NCBI GenBank assembly: GCA_023052935.1
Contig: CM041295.1
Coordinates: 16,058,880 to 16,122,879, forward strand
Direction: 5' to 3'
DNA length: 64,000 nt
Source of the DNA: Piezodorus guildinii
Lineage: Eukaryota; Arthropoda; Insecta; Hemiptera; Pentatomidae
Under the pieces are notes generated by a model, which was given only the letters and a program-made list of their open reading frames with translations, was not told the origin of the DNA and made no database searches. Numbering within the stretch: the first letter of the stretch is position 1; every line of letters begins with the position of its first letter. The translations under genes and the position numbers were made by a program. Shown piece after piece: positions 19,951-31,924 of this stretch.

Positions 19951-21714
19951 ATTTGTTTTAAGTTTAATTCCTATACAAATAATTAAATATATCGCCAGCA
20001 TACATCAAAAACTAAGTAAATTACTTTAAAAAATACAATTATAAATGTATAAATTAACAATATGCATAATAGGCTTATAGCAACAAAAATATATTAATAT
20101 ATAAAAACAATGATAAGGTTTTAATTTGTGTTCTAACCGAATATCCTACTATCTTTTTTATGAATCTACACGTTATTCGGGTTCTACGCATCTTAAAACG
20201 TAAGCCCTCAAATTTTTATGGGGGGAGGGGTAATTTTTTTTTTGGTCCATTACAATGGTCCATTATTGATAATAATAAACAAAAATTTATGTATTCATAA
20301 TTGGTTAATTACTCATAACCAAGTTAATGATAATCTGTAAATAAATTGTATCAGGTGATGTGTGGCAATTCGTAAAATAAAAATATAAATATGAAGTACT
20401 AAAGAATTTTATCCCTTTAATTTATATGAAAGATGAAATGAGTCGTGTGGCGTCATTAAAGATTAGAAAAAAAGTAAACAACTTTTTACTAACCAACGCT
20501 TTGCAAGTTGCAGGTCTCCGTCAAGGCTTCCAAGCAAGCGTCAACAAGGAACTGCCTAACGTTTCGAAAAAAAAAAAAAAGCCGCACAATTATCATGCAA
20601 TGGTTTATTATTTCCTAATAAATATAGTAGGGTATAACTGTTCATAGACCATCAACTGATATGAGGAGCAAAATATAATTCAAAGCAAAATGGCATATCA
20701 CCACTACTAATTTCAAAAACTCTATATCTCTGCTAGTTCTGAACTTTTTTTAAATAATTATTAATTAGGACAAACGTATTTTTTTCTTTATTCGGGTCCA
20801 ACATATTTTGAAACGGAAGACGTCAAATTTTAAGGAGGGGGGTTAATTATTTTTGTTTTTTGTTTCGATTACAAAGGTTCATTATTGAAGATAATCCGCA
20901 ACTTGAGTCGAAACGTCGGTTAATGAATAGTGTTTTTATTATTTTATGACTACAACACAAATCATCTCATCCTATATTTAACACACGGTCAAATATTTAG
21001 TCTTCAATATCCTTAATTTTATAATGAATGATAATAATAAAATATAACTTTAAACATTTGTTTTTCCCCTATAGGTTTTAATAATCTTCATTACTTAGCA
21101 ACCGCTTGTATTAGTTTCTGTTAGATTATTTAATTTGTATATTTCGTTTATAAATGCCAAAAAAAAAAAAAAAATACACCTTTATATGTTAAAATATATT
21201 TCTTCTCATCTTCTGCTGCTTCATGAAAATAAAACACACCTTTACAGGAGTATCTTCGTGTCTCTTAGCACAGTGTGAAAAAATTCATAAAGTATTCTCA
21301 GCGATCCCACTTGTTCTTGTTATGAGGACGCACATGAAAGTTGACGAATAAATTTTTGTTTAGCAGAAACTTTGAGATGGTGATGATTTATTCAAACTTA
21401 AAATTCATGAAAGTTGAATTTATAAATGCCCGAGGGAGATGGGGAAAAAAATCCATTAATCCTGGAAGATGCATTGATGGACGTTACTCGCTGAATAAAT
21501 CTATAGAATATTGTGATTTATATATTTATCTAGGAGGCTAAGTCCGGGGCTTCAAAGGAAATAGAATTCGTAAAATCGATAAATCCTCTGAATTATGAAC
21601 TATCGACCAAACCTTAAAAGTAATTTTAGATCTAATTCAGATCCAAAGCAAAATATTAATATTTTTTTTATACATTTTTTTCAAAACTTCTGATTCATCT
21701 GAGATTGTATTTAA
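19951..21714. other. AT-rich stretch with two reverse family G repeats
   Basis: Reverse-orientation family G segments lie at about 20150-20270 (ACGTAAGCCCTCAAATTTT) and 20770-20900. A degenerate hammerhead-like or Penelope-associated tract sits at 20885-20914 (TTGAAGA...GTCGAAACGTCGG). A short open frame at 20426-20647 shows no recognisable protein similarity. No gene supported. Confidence 0.5.
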
Positions 21715-23730
21715 AACTAGCTGTGTCACGCAGCTTTGCTCGCGAATATTGCATTTCGTATTAATTTATGTGCGTTTATGGTGAGATTGGCTATAATAAA
21801 TATCAACTATCAGCTGCTCTTTGTTATCATTTAAAGCCCGATCTTGACTTCTTCCTGTCAAATTTACAATAGCAAACCAGTAGAAGTTGTTATACCCATA
21901 ATCACTTAATATGTAAAAATAATTGTCACAAACCATTTTTAAAAAATAAATAACAATTGAATATATTTTCATAGGAACCTACACTCGAAACAGATATGAA
22001 ACGCAATATTCTTAAAAGGGTCGGTCACCTGTATGTAGTGACCAGCCAGGTGCCCTTAAGATTTTTTAATGAGAGTAAAAAAAACCTTAGTTATGCCCTC
22101 CTTCGAAGGGGACGTAAAATGGTGGTCCCAAGCCTTTGCGATTCCATGAACTCGTTAAAGATCTCTATCCTAACTAAACTTGGAGAGGAAAAAATTAGTC
22201 ATCATACGATTAACCATAGTAGTATAAAAGTGACGTTAAACGAACAGATAACAACAGCAATATGCTTAAATATATTAGTTATAAAATCGTTGTACCTTTG
22301 CTGATACATATCAGATTAAGACAATTTTACGTTTAGGTTGTTCAACCACTTTTTGGGCGAAGATTTTCAAATCCTGCCTTATTGCACATCTAGGCGGTAG
22401 GTAAGACGAACCTCCAGGAAAAATTTTAGCCACACAACCATAGTAATTTTTTAGATACCAGAAATTTGAGTGGCACTTTCTTTTATAAATATAGACATAC
22501 AGCTAATAAAATTCCTAAATATTCTTAAAATAATAGTTCTGATTATTATACTCAAATAAATCAAAAGAAATAGTAATTTTTTTTAAATTTATAAATGTAT
22601 ATGCTTCAAGGTAATAACGATTAAAGTTGAAAATGACTCTTGAAATAAAACATGACTTAACAATATAGATAATAATATAGATTAATATAAATATTTCCGC
22701 GTCGTGTAACCTTCTATACTCCCCAGTAGCCGAAGAGAGATGTCTTCGGACCAAATATTTTAGTACCTTATTTTCTAAAACCTTTAGCCGTTGTCCGTCC
22801 CTCAAAGTAAGCGGCCACGTTTCACCGTCGGAAGAATAACAGTTTTATAAATTCTAACCGTTAAGTTTTTAGACAGATGCTAAGTAATTTCGCAACTGAA
22901 TTATAACACGCATTTCCCGCGTTTAACCAGGACTTTATTTCCTCCTGGATTTTTTTTTTGTTATCATTGAACCGAAATACTTAAATTTCTCTACGTGTTC
23001 AAAAGTATACCCTGATATATCAATATCACTATGATCGCCACCGTCTCTGCTACAAATCATACATTTTGTCTTTTCGGTATTTGTTTCGAGTCCTATTTCT
23101 TTACCGGTTTTTATTAACGGACTTGTTTTAGTTGTTTAGTTTCCGTGTCTTCCTTTAGCAGTACCAAATCATCGGCGTATCCCAGAACCGGAATTTTATC
23201 ACCCAAATTTAAACCTTCTTAGTACATGTCACTTTTTCTTTGATATATTCTAAAGCGACTTCGTCTGCATCAATTTCTGTTATTATGATTGCTATTAAGA
23301 AGTTTTTAAAAGAATACATTTTAAAGTACTTCTGCGTAAATGACATTTTTAGTTTTATTTTCTTGTGGCAGAAGAACATACTGATTTTATCCGCAATCCG
23401 ATCTCGACGTAAATCTATCCCTACATGTTTAAATGGAAAAATATAAATTAACGGGAAATTGAATTATTTAAAAATAAAAGGTAAATCATTTGGAATCATT
23501 GGGAAGCGAGGTTTTTTTTCTCCCAAATTTTCCCTGTTTTTTCCCCAGATTTTCGACTGATTCTTCGGTCCTATTGGTCGCAGCGTGATGTTATATAGCC
23601 TATAACCTTCCTCGATAAATGGACTATCCAACACAAAAAGAATTTTGCAATTAGAACCAGTAGTTTCTGAGATTAGCGTTCAAACAAACAAACAAACTCT
23701 TCAGCTTTATAATATTAGTATAGATTGAAT
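21714..23730 (+). mobile_element. Interrupted insect CTAGCTG...AGTATAGAT interspersed repeat
   Basis: The left end (ACTAGCTGTGTCACGCAGC, 21716-21780) and right end (about 23505-23728: TTGGTCGCAGCGTGATG..., GAGATTAGCGTTCAAACAAA..., CTTTATAATATTAGTATAGAT) match the ends of a repeat widespread in insect genomes, commonly attributed to RTE-type or derived non-autonomous elements. That attribution is from memory. The centre is replaced by later insertions, including the RT remnant at 22685-23440. Confidence 0.5.
22685..23440 (-). pseudogene. RTE-like RT remnant (copy R1)
   Basis: Minus-strand fragments read GYADDLVLL (RT catalytic YADD box, near 23170-23190), then an EIQ...K-SRLN segment, and near 22730-22810 DGQRLKVLENKVLKYLVRR. 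The last matches the FENKVLRKIFGPKRDE block of the copies at 31085-31444 and 33604-33798. Multiple frameshifts and stops. An old fragment of a non-LTR element with RTE-like C-terminal sequence. Confidence 0.65.
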
Positions 23731-24039
23731 CGGTATAAAAATTAATTTTGATTTGGTAATGATTTTCGTTAAACAAAAATAAAAAAATATATATTATTGC
23801 TTAATTTTTATCATCCATTTCCAACATTTTTTAAAAAAATATACGAGGAACACACTTTTTTTTTTTCGCTCAGAAAATATCAGTCTAAAATAAAAAATAA
23901 AAAAATCTTAAAAAGTCGAAGAATGCAATATCCTTTGACGAAGAAATCTATGGGGGGGGGGAGGCGGCTAAGCGACGACTTTTAATTACCTTGGCTGTCG
24001 TAATAAATTTAAGAACTATTGAATAAACTTAGAAGTAAA
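23731..24039. other. Unassigned AT-rich spacer
   Basis: Poly-A and poly-T tracts and a G run near 23953-23962. No gene or repeat recognised. Confidence 0.5.
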
Positions 24040-24170
24040 AAAAATTAAAGTTGAAACATATGATTTATAATAAATAATATAGCAATATCAAATCGCTACG
24101 TATAATTATCAGCAATAATTTTATGCCCTACTGGTCACTTCACTTTTCCTTTTACAACTTTGTATATAAT

Positions 24171-24321
24171 AGGGGTACTCACTACGTTTGCTATAGCATG
24201 CATGCTATTTGTGTTATTTTGCTAAATCCTTCGAGTTTCTGCAGTTATTTCCTGTATAAAATTGGTGGGTTTAGCACAATAGCACAATTAGCATGCTATA
24301 GCAAACGTAGTGAGTACCCCT
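24171..24321. mobile_element. 151-bp hAT-type MITE
   Basis: Perfect 31-bp terminal inverted repeats at 24171-24201 and 24291-24321, starting AGGGGTACTCACTACGTTTG. Flanking 8-mers TATATAAT (24163-24170) and AATATAAT (24322-24329) match at 7 of 8 positions, fitting the 8-bp target duplication of hAT elements. The AGGGGT terminus is also hAT-like. It has no coding capacity and is inserted into a family F repeat. Confidence 0.85.
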
Positions 24322-24360
24322 AATATAATATTTTTGCTAAAATTTGTAGCTTTCCAACGG

Positions 24361-24425
<65 letters not shown>

Positions 24426-24432
24426 ATATTGC
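24361..24432. repeat. (AT)n microsatellite
   Basis: Pure AT run expanded inside the CGGTATATTATA block of a family F copy, so it probably grew from that seed. Confidence 0.95.
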
Positions 24433-25383
24433 TGTTTTTATGTTCGATAGCCAAAAATTGTAAACAACAATTTTTTCGCTCTTTAATTTAGTCAAAATCG
24501 TTAGAGTTGTTGTTTTTATTTTTTTAGAAAATCGTATTAAGGTACAAAATGGAAGGAATATAGCAGCACTTCCGGTCAGGCGATTTTAGTGTAAAAGTTG
24601 CTATAACATCTCGAGCGTATAATTTTCTCAAATATGAGATATCAGTTTTGTATGACTTTTCGTTTTCGTGCTAGAAACAACACACACACACACACACACA
24701 CACAAAACTTTTTTCGGAACTCGGTTATTTGGACTCAGGGGACCTTAAAACGTGTATTTCGAAAATTTTCACGATCGCAATACTTTCATTTATTATTTAT
24801 TTCACATATAGGTAAGTGAAAGTAAAACTTGAATCTACATTAAAAATGTTTTTTAGTAAGCAGGAATAATTTGTTTAGTTAAACTAATCGATCTTATTTC
24901 ATTTAATATAAATGTTTGATGTTTTATGACTGTTACTTATTAGTTGTATGAGTCAAAATATTATCTTTAGAAAAAAGAAGTAATAAACTCGGTTGGTATT
25001 CGTTTTTTTTTTAAGTACGGCTATATTTGTCTACTATACCGCGCAACAGTTTGGCGTGACTGGATTGCAGATGCATTTCGCCCTAAATCCGGTATTGTAC
25101 AATCTATAACGTATTTTTACTTGTATACACATTTTTTTTTCTCACACATATTCATTTGTTTACAAAAAACTTAAATTTTCAAAACTAACGAGAAGATTTC
25201 TACGTACAGAGCATTACATAAATTATGAAATTTCCTTAATAATAAAAATATATATTTTTTTTAATTAACATTCTATCGGCTATAGGTAAATTCAGATTAT
25301 GTTTATTTGAATATGCAATTTTCAATTTTATTCTATATTTGCCATCATTATAAATTTATTTTTTTCTTTTAACTTACCTATAG

Positions 25384-26449
25384 CCTTTGATAGAGTCTGG
25401 AACCCAGGACTGTTGTACAAACTCCGTTAATTCCTTCCTCCCAAATATTTCCTGATTCTTCAATCCAACCTCTCTGATAGATCCTTCAAAATAAATCACA
25501 ATAGTTCCTATTCATCACTTTTTACACAGACTGCTGGTGTTACTCAAGGCAGTTTCCTGGGATTCATTCTATACACAGTCTATACAGCTGATATCCCAAC
25601 CTATCCTAACACTTTCCTTTCTACCTATGCTGATGACACCTGCGTGTTATCAGTTCATAAAGATCCATTTGTTGCCTCACATTCCCTGCAAGCCCACATC
25701 AAAGACCTAGAAGTATGTTGTCAGAACTGGAGAATAAAAATAAATTCCAACAAATCCCATCAAATAACCTTTACCCTTCAACGTAAACCTTTGACTTCCT
25801 GCCCTACACTATCCTTTAATAACACTCAACTAGTTCCTGTTGGACAGATCCGATACCTAGGACTTCTTTTTGACAAACGCCTAACTTGGAATCCACATAC
25901 ACGACTAAAACTGCTCGCCGCTTTAGGCTACTTCAACACTTACTAGACAAACGATCAAACCTTCCTCTGAACTACAAAAGGCTCATCTACATGATTATTA
26001 TAAGACCAATCTGGACTTACGGAGTAGAGCTTTGGGGCTCTACTAAACCATCAAATTCTTCCCGCATCCGATCCTTACAATCCAAAATCTTTCGTAAAAT
26101 CTTCAACTCTCCTTACTTTGTCACGAATGAGCTTATCCATAAAGACCTTAATGTTCCCTATGTTATTGATTTGACCAAGTGTCAATCCTTTCATAACAAA
26201 CTCCCTTCTCACTCTAACCCACTAGTTTTAATCCTTTCTTCCTCTTCAATTCCGGATAATCCTCCGAGGCGCCTGAAAAGGAAATGGCCCCGGGACCTTC
26301 TAGTTTAGAATATTTTTAGAGTGCTTCCATTTGGAAGCTTCTCTACATGTATATCATGTCGTTGTATTATTTAACACATCACATTTACTTGATGAATTTT
26401 TTTTTTAATACAGTTGTAAATACCAATAAAATGTTTTAAAAAAACAAAC
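25384..26449 (+). mobile_element. 5'-truncated Jockey-B element (copy B2)
   Basis: Begins inside RT domain A (AFDRVWNPGLLYKLR) and runs to the 3' UTR and A-rich tail. The flanks ACTTACCTATA and ACTTAACTATA suggest an 11-bp target duplication with one mismatch. It is inserted at the terminus of a family F copy. Confidence 0.8.
25390..26308 (+). pseudogene. Jockey-B reverse transcriptase remnant (B2)
   Basis: Frames join as AFDRVWNPGLLY, then YTADIPTYPN, STYADDTCVL (catalytic YADD), QIRYLGLLFDKRLTWNP, and after a frameshift near 25910 RFRLLQHLLDKRS, IWTYGVELWGSTKPS and finally NPPRRLKRKWPRDLLV. The C-terminus parallels the intact Jockey-A ORF2. There is a stop after KLR near 25428. Endonuclease and ORF1 are missing through 5' truncation. 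Confidence 0.8.
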
Positions 26450-27013
26450 TTAACTATATATCAAATATGTAGTAAAGAGAAGTATTACGGTCTTGAAAAT
26501 TTTCGAATTCCAGTTTTCACTGGAAATACCAAAGTCCCGCAAAAAAGTGTGTTGGTCCGTACGTCGTAGGGCTAGCACGGAAACGATAAGTTGCATAGAA
26601 CTGATATTTCATATTTAAAAGCCTATATAAATAAGATGATACAGCATCTTTTTCAGCAATGTCACCCAACTAGAAGAACCACTTTACACAATACATTTTG
26701 CACCTTTTTACGATTTTCTTAAAAACGGCTCTAGTTATTTTGATGAAACTCGCAATATAGATGTAAAATTATACGTACTTTAATATAATCTAGAATATTT
26801 TTTAAAATTTAAATAGTCTTACATCGATTACTTTTTCAATACATTTCTTTAAAGTATCCTTTAATTTTTTAGATATAAAAAAATTAACCAAACATTTTAT
26901 TAGTATTTAAAAAAAAAACGGCTAAAAATACAAGTTGGACGAATTTGATAACTAAATAAAGGAGAAAAGTTGGAAATATTTTTAAATTTTTTTTTTTTCG
27001 GACATAAGAATAG

Positions 27014-27345
27014 TAGATAGTTAATTAACAAAACATTTATATTAACTGTTTTAACTGTATTAGTGATATAAATATGAACATGACTTTCTTACTAATATAA
27101 TATATCATAACTTTATAATAAGAACTTCTTGTACCGGAGTGCCCTGGCTCTAGGATTTGTGGGTACTTATACGAAGGGATAGTAGAGGGGATGGCGAAAA
27201 GGTGGCAGAGATCAAATGAAGGCACTTAGTATCTATAATGTCCAAGTACTTCCTGTAGGTAAGATGTTTGAAGTATGGGTTGAGGTAAGTGCCCAGGTGT
27301 CTTGGGAAATAGTCAACTGATGAGTCAATCTCATTCCATAACTAA
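27014..27345. other. Unassigned insertion within family F copy
   Basis: About 330 bases interrupt the expected GAATAGTAATATAAATGTATAATATACC sequence of family F. No terminal repeats or coding sequence recognised. Confidence 0.4.
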
Positions 27346-27450
27346 TGTATAATATACCCTTGGAAAGCTGAAGATTTTAGAAAAAAAAAATCTGATATGT
27401 TGTGAATGGCCATGTAAAGTGACGAATAGGGCATAAACCTCTGTTATTAT

Positions 27451-27933
27451 CATGATCACTTAATTACGAGAGAAGCTCCTCCTAAATGCTCGCACTGCAA
27501 CAAAATTTTATCCATCAGACACGTATTTGAAGAATGCTCTTATTATCGTACAATATTACACCAGCTGGGTATACCGCCCAATATAAGAATGGCTCTGCGG
27601 GATGATGATCCCATAATAAATGCATTAATTAAGTTTCTAGTAAGGGTCAAAATGTTAAATAGCCTCTGACTATCCACCACATCTATCGAAGACATATACT
27701 CTTTATTATGTATCTGTTTAATTTATTATCCTATTAATATCTAATTTCTGTTGTTATTATTTTATTTTATTTTTTTCAAATCTGTATCTTCTACTTATTT
27801 ATTTATTTCTTCTTATTCTTAATCCCTCTTGAACTAAAAATAACCTCCTTTAAAGAATGAACCATAATAACTAACCATCGGGCGTTGATGACCTGGATGT
27901 TCTACGCCCTAAATTAAGACAAACAAACAAACT
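27451..27933 (+). mobile_element. 5'-truncated I/R1-like non-LTR fragment
   Basis: Near 27476-27665 it encodes APPKCSHCNKILSIRHVFEE followed by CSYYRTIL, the C-x2-C-x-H-x-C motif found after RNase H at the C-terminus of I/R1-group non-LTR elements. It ends with a 3' UTR and (AAAC)n tail. It is flanked by TCTGTTATTAT at 27440-27450 and 27934-27944, an exact 11-bp target duplication. Confidence 0.75.
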
Positions 27934-28125
27934 TCTGTTATTATTCTACATTAAATTTTTTATGATTTAATCTAAAACATGTTTTCAATGAAACAATATA
28001 ATTCTTTAAATTTTCTTACTTCCACTTACTTATATTTTTGTTCAAACTTTATGTAATAGTTCTTAAATGAATTTCAACAACCGAGGTAAGTAAAAGTCGT
28101 GTTTGCTCGCACCAGATTTTCACCT

Positions 28126-28640
28126 CTTCTTACCAAAGGGCTGCAAATCTAAAGGCTAATCTATCGCTGAAAGGCGGAATGCAGGTGTAAGCTGAGAGAA
28201 ATGCCCCCCTAGCTCATGCTATGCGAGATGAGTCGTGGCTCACAACAGTCGAGGGATTATCACACATGGAATCCTCAGAACACAACCTTTGGTGTAAAGT
28301 TTCCGATTACAGATTCCTAACAGCACTGGCGTTGAATTACGTAATAAGCTTCTAGATACTACGAGGCACCGAGGTACCGGCTGTAGCTAGGATATAAAAT
28401 CTATATACTCCTATTATAGTATTTATCATCACTCGATTTTTACTCACAACTGTAAGGGAGATCCATGAGATAAGAATAAAATAATTGAGGAATAATTATA
28501 TATTAAGTAGCCTGGTGTTACTCACGATTTTTACTGACCTCCGTTTTTATAATAAATATAAGAGCTTTAAAATAAATTTGAGGATGAAAAAATGTTATGA
28601 ATCAAATCGTTTCGATGAAAACATTTAATGGTCTTTCATT
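28126..28640. other. Unassigned spacer
   Basis: Includes a less AT-rich patch near 28130-28390 with no coding frame, followed by a short sequence resembling the start of family F (28515-28600, GTGTTACTCACGATTTTTACTGACCTCCG). Confidence 0.4.
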
Positions 28641-29030
28641 CAATTATCTATTATACCTATTTATCATATCCCGAAAAACTGAAGTCTTTAATCAATCCTT
28701 TCTTGCTCATTCTACTGCATTATGGAATTCAATTCCTTCCAATATACGTCATACTTCATCCATATCCTAATTCAAATATCTATTTTTCCAACACCTGTTA
28801 TCCCAAAAATGAAACATTTTAAATTATATTTTTGAAATAGAAATGCTCACCAGATATCTTCTTTTTTTTAAATTAATTTATTTTAACGCATTTTATTGCT
28901 GAATTTAATACACACACATACATATATATAAAATGTTATACTGGGATCCGGAGTTCCTTTAGCAGATTGTAAATATTGTATATAGATATGATCGTGTGTA
29001 AAATGTTTATTTCAATTGTAGGTGTTTTTT
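28640..29030 (+). pseudogene. CR1-like ORF2 C-terminal tail
   Basis: Reads RKTEVFNQSFLAHSTALWNS followed by IPSNIRHTSSIS, then FKYLFFQHLLSQK after a stop. It aligns with the C-terminus of the CR1 ORF2 at 55670-55795 (TKTFDRSFIVRSITLWNSLP). The following sequence contains GGGATCCGGAGTTCCTTTAGCAG, resembling CR1 3' tails. 5'-truncated and decayed. Confidence 0.6.
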
Positions 29031-29958
29031 TCTTTCTGTAAAGATATGTATTTAATTATTTTATATTTTTATGAGTTTAACTTGATCATTATTTTCCTAT
29101 AAATATCGTATGGATGTGGTCTCATATCACAATTGTTAATATCGAAGCAAATTTTAATGTATCTCAATGAATATTTTAAAAAAAATCCTAAATATAACAA
29201 AAATATTTATTTATTGAATTAAAAAAAAAAAATTGATGTATTAGAGCACAATCTGGAAAAAACAAATTGCCAAAGTAGTTTGAAAATAATTAGTACAGCC
29301 AATTTTCAAAGCATATATACATATTTTTGAAAAGATTGATTATTACTGTTAAAAAAACCCGCACTGATTAGTAAACATTTAAAAATTAGTTGTATTCAAT
29401 TATGGATACCGAACAATTCCAACGAACACTACTTAGATAGTTTGTATATGTACTTATCATCCATTCGAGGAAATGATTTAAATAATTATTGGTGAATTAG
29501 TTTAAATATTAATAGTTAATGAAATACATAAATAAATGAGGTAAAGAAAGGAAGCATGATGCTTAGTATGATTAATGTCACTTTCTATTTAAAAAGCCTA
29601 TCTTCTAATCTTGGCGACCTATAGCCGCTCAAATGGGCTTAGGCAAGCCTTTCAGCTAAACTAGATTGAAACGATATCCCTCAAAATGGGCTCGTTTGTT
29701 CCCTGATCCCTGCCATATGCAGATTTATGGAAACCATAATGATGGAAGATTTCCCTATCCGACCCTCATTTGACGTATTTGTTTCCTGCTTGTTACATAA
29801 CATGCTTGGCTTTCCGTTCGCCAACATCTAAAGTCAGGCCATATTTCAACAGAGATTATACACAATGGAATCTACTATACTCACTTTCACAAACAGGTTT
29901 CTACTATTCGTATTTTTGTCGACTATATGGATGTCTTATAATAACTTAGGTATTAGTT
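29031..29958. other. Unassigned AT-rich DNA
   Basis: No gene, terminal repeat or known element recognised. 29600-29830 is less AT-rich. Confidence 0.5.
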
Positions 29959-30126
29959 ATATACTCACTCAAAAAAGTTCCCATACAACATGCTATTAAT
30001 TTGCAGGGCCATTCTTTTTCAAGTTAACAATTTCCCAATGTACGCATAATTAATACTAATATTATATAAAAAATAAATTTATTTATTTTCATTTCAACAT
30101 TAATATAAAACGAGGCATATTTTCAT

Positions 30127-30432
30127 TTGTTAATGATAGTGTGTGAGCCAGTGGGCTGTATTTTAATATTTTATTTTTATACGAACAAAAAATTAAAAAT
30201 TTTAGCAGCGTGTTCGCTGAACGAAAAACAAAACAAAAAACACCTCTCGTCCCTCCTGTCTGTCCTGGTTCCTAAGGGGGGTCAGGAAGTAGGAAAGATG
30301 AGGTTAAATAGGAAAATAAAAAGGATCCTTAGGACCGCCTCAGTCAGCACCATCAGCTCCCACGACGATTGGGAACTCGCTCTCTACGACGAAGTTCTAG
30401 GACCAAGTAGGCCCAGTTCTCTCAAGGATTAG
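30127..30432 (+). other. Unrecognised 101-codon open frame
   Basis: The frame is open but has no motif I recognise. It lies inside the Tc1 remnant. The stretch 30230-30460 is GC-richer than its surroundings. It could be part of an inserted element. Function unknown and possibly not coding. Confidence 0.2.
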
Positions 30433-30796
30433 TGGGCTAGCTAGGATATTAGGGGGCAGCACCTTCCGATATTAAATTTAAAATTTAAATAAAATAAAAT
30501 TATTAATTCCCGCCTAAACAGATAGGTTAAAAAAATTTCTAAACACTTTCGATAATAATCATATTTGTTGTACTATGACCTTGTTTCCAGGGTTATCTGT
30601 ATAAATATAAATTTCATCTCATAATTCAGTATTAGCTTTGCTCGTGCCTGGGAAACTGATTTATTTTCAATCTGCGGCTTTCTCAAGATTTGAGAGAGCT
30701 TATGATTCGTTGCCAAATGCATGGCTCATCCCTAACAAAAATTGCACATCTATTGAATAAGTCACATGCTACTTTATAGTATATACTAAAAAGGCA

Positions 30797-31445
30797 TAAT
30801 AATAATAATAATAGGCTTACCGAACCCGAAGGTTCGATACCGATACCACCATATTCCGTCTACACAGACTCGTCCAATGTTCTCCGTTCAAGCCCAAGCC
30901 CCCAAGATCGCGATCCTCCTATCGACGCTTCGGTCTTCCTTTCGGACGCCTACCAGTCGGATCAGCAAATACCAACTTTCTCGGAATCCGTTCCTCACCG
31001 AGCCCAACAATTTTACTCGCCCATTTGAGTCTCCGCGACGCTATCAACTCAATTATATTCACTGAGGAAGATGGTTCTCAACGGTCAACAAAACTCCATT
31101 ATCACAATTATATTCACAGGATACAAGTTCCGCAATTCTGCGTTGTGCAACCTTCTAAACTCCCCAGTGCCCTCATCTCTCTTCGGACCAAATATTTTAC
31201 GCAGTACCTTATTTTCGAAAACTTTAAGCCGTTGTTCATCCTTCAAAGTAAGCGGCCACGTTTCACATCCGTAAAGAACCGTTGTAATAAAAATAGTTTT
31301 ATAAATTCTAACCATAAAGTTTTTAGATGGAAGCTGTGAGCTAAGTAACTTAGCAACTGAATAATAACACGCATTTCCCTCCTTTAACCGGGACTTTATT
31401 TCTCCCTGGATTTCATTTTTTCTTGTCATCATTGAAAAAGACATA
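30797..31445 (-). pseudogene. RTE-like RT C-terminal remnant (copy R2)
   Basis: Minus strand, 119-codon frame 31085-31444: TRKNEIQGEIKSRLKEGNAC, YYSVAKLL, VLYGCETWPLTLKDEQRLKV, FENKVLRKIFGPKRDEGTGE, FRRLHNAELRNLY. The remaining C-terminus continues in other frames to a 3' end reading (in element orientation) AACCTTCGGGTTCGGTAAGC followed by (ATT)n. The GCETW and FGPKRDE blocks typify a non-LTR RT C-terminus common in insect genomes. 5'-truncated. Confidence 0.75.
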
Positions 31446-31800
31446 GAGGGTTAAAATATCTGGAGAATAGACAACGTGCTTGAAGACCTAGGAAACTGGA
31501 AAATCACCGCTGGCGTGCCATCCTTCCATGCAAATATTCACACTACCGCAACCTCAAAGGCTATCAAAATAAATAGGGACTATGGGATTCAAGTCTACCC
31601 AGAAATAGTCAGAAATATTCTAAGAAGGGAAGGATGCGGTGGTTGAGTCGGAAGAAGAAAGCCCTTAATCACCAAGATAAACCGGAAGTAGCGGCTGCAA
31701 TTTGCCTGGGAGGTTATAAATAAAACCAAAAATATTCGGGAAAGGGTCATATTCTCTGACGAGTCTAAATTAAGTATTTCTATGTTGTATGGAAGGTCAA
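31446..31800 (+). pseudogene. Tc1-like transposase remnant
   Basis: In shifting frames the text reads RPRKLENHR (the GRPRK-type linker), YPEIVRNILRREGCGG, RRKPLITKINRK and VIFSDESKLSIS. These match the Tc1 transposase helix-turn-helix end, the basic RKKPLL block and the first catalytic Asp block (FSDES). The later catalytic residues are missing: the sequence runs into the right terminal repeat. Frameshifts and stops are frequent. Confidence 0.6.
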
Positions 31801-31924
31801 AAGTTGCAAATTTCTCGTATTCTTTATTTCCATTCATCCAATTATATTTGGGTGTATGGAAACTTTTTTGGATGAGTGTATAAAAGTATCAAGACTTGTT
31901 TATATTTGCACTCGTTTAGAATGA

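Larger units (their letters stand above)
24040..24830 (+). repeat. Family F repeat, carrying a hAT MITE insertion
   Basis: After removing the MITE at 24171-24321 the flanks join into the family F order. They give the segment before the CTTTCCAACGGTATATTATA block, an expanded (AT)n at 24361-24432, TCGAGCGTATAATTTTCTC, an (AC)n run at 24678-24705, TTGGACTCAGGGGACC, GATCGCAATACTTT and the terminal ATATAGGTAAGTGAAAGT. The end is an inverted version of the CTTTCACTTACCT family start, suggesting short terminal inverted repeats. Confidence 0.7.
25365..28125 (-). repeat. Family F copy split by three insertions
   Basis: The reverse-orientation family F text resumes on each side of three insertions: a Jockey-B copy (25384-26449), an unassigned segment (about 27014-27345) and an I/R1-like fragment (27451-27933). 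The right end reads ACCGAGGTAAGTAAAAGTCGTG..., the inverted family start. The left end is TAACTTACCTATA. Confidence 0.6.
29959..31882 (+). mobile_element. Tc1-like DNA transposon remnant with nested RTE insertion
   Basis: Imperfect terminal inverted repeats: TATACTCACTCAAAAAAGTT at the left (29960 onwards) and its counterpart TTTTTTGGATGAGTGTATA at the right end (to 31882). The left one continues into CCCATACA and the right one is preceded by TGTATGG. The interior near 31490-31790 has transposase fragments. An RTE-like fragment (30797-31445) is inserted within it. Confidence 0.6.

Noticed and set aside
21996..22304. 102-codon open frame
   Set aside because: It lies inside an interrupted interspersed repeat, has no recognisable domain, and the codon content looks random.
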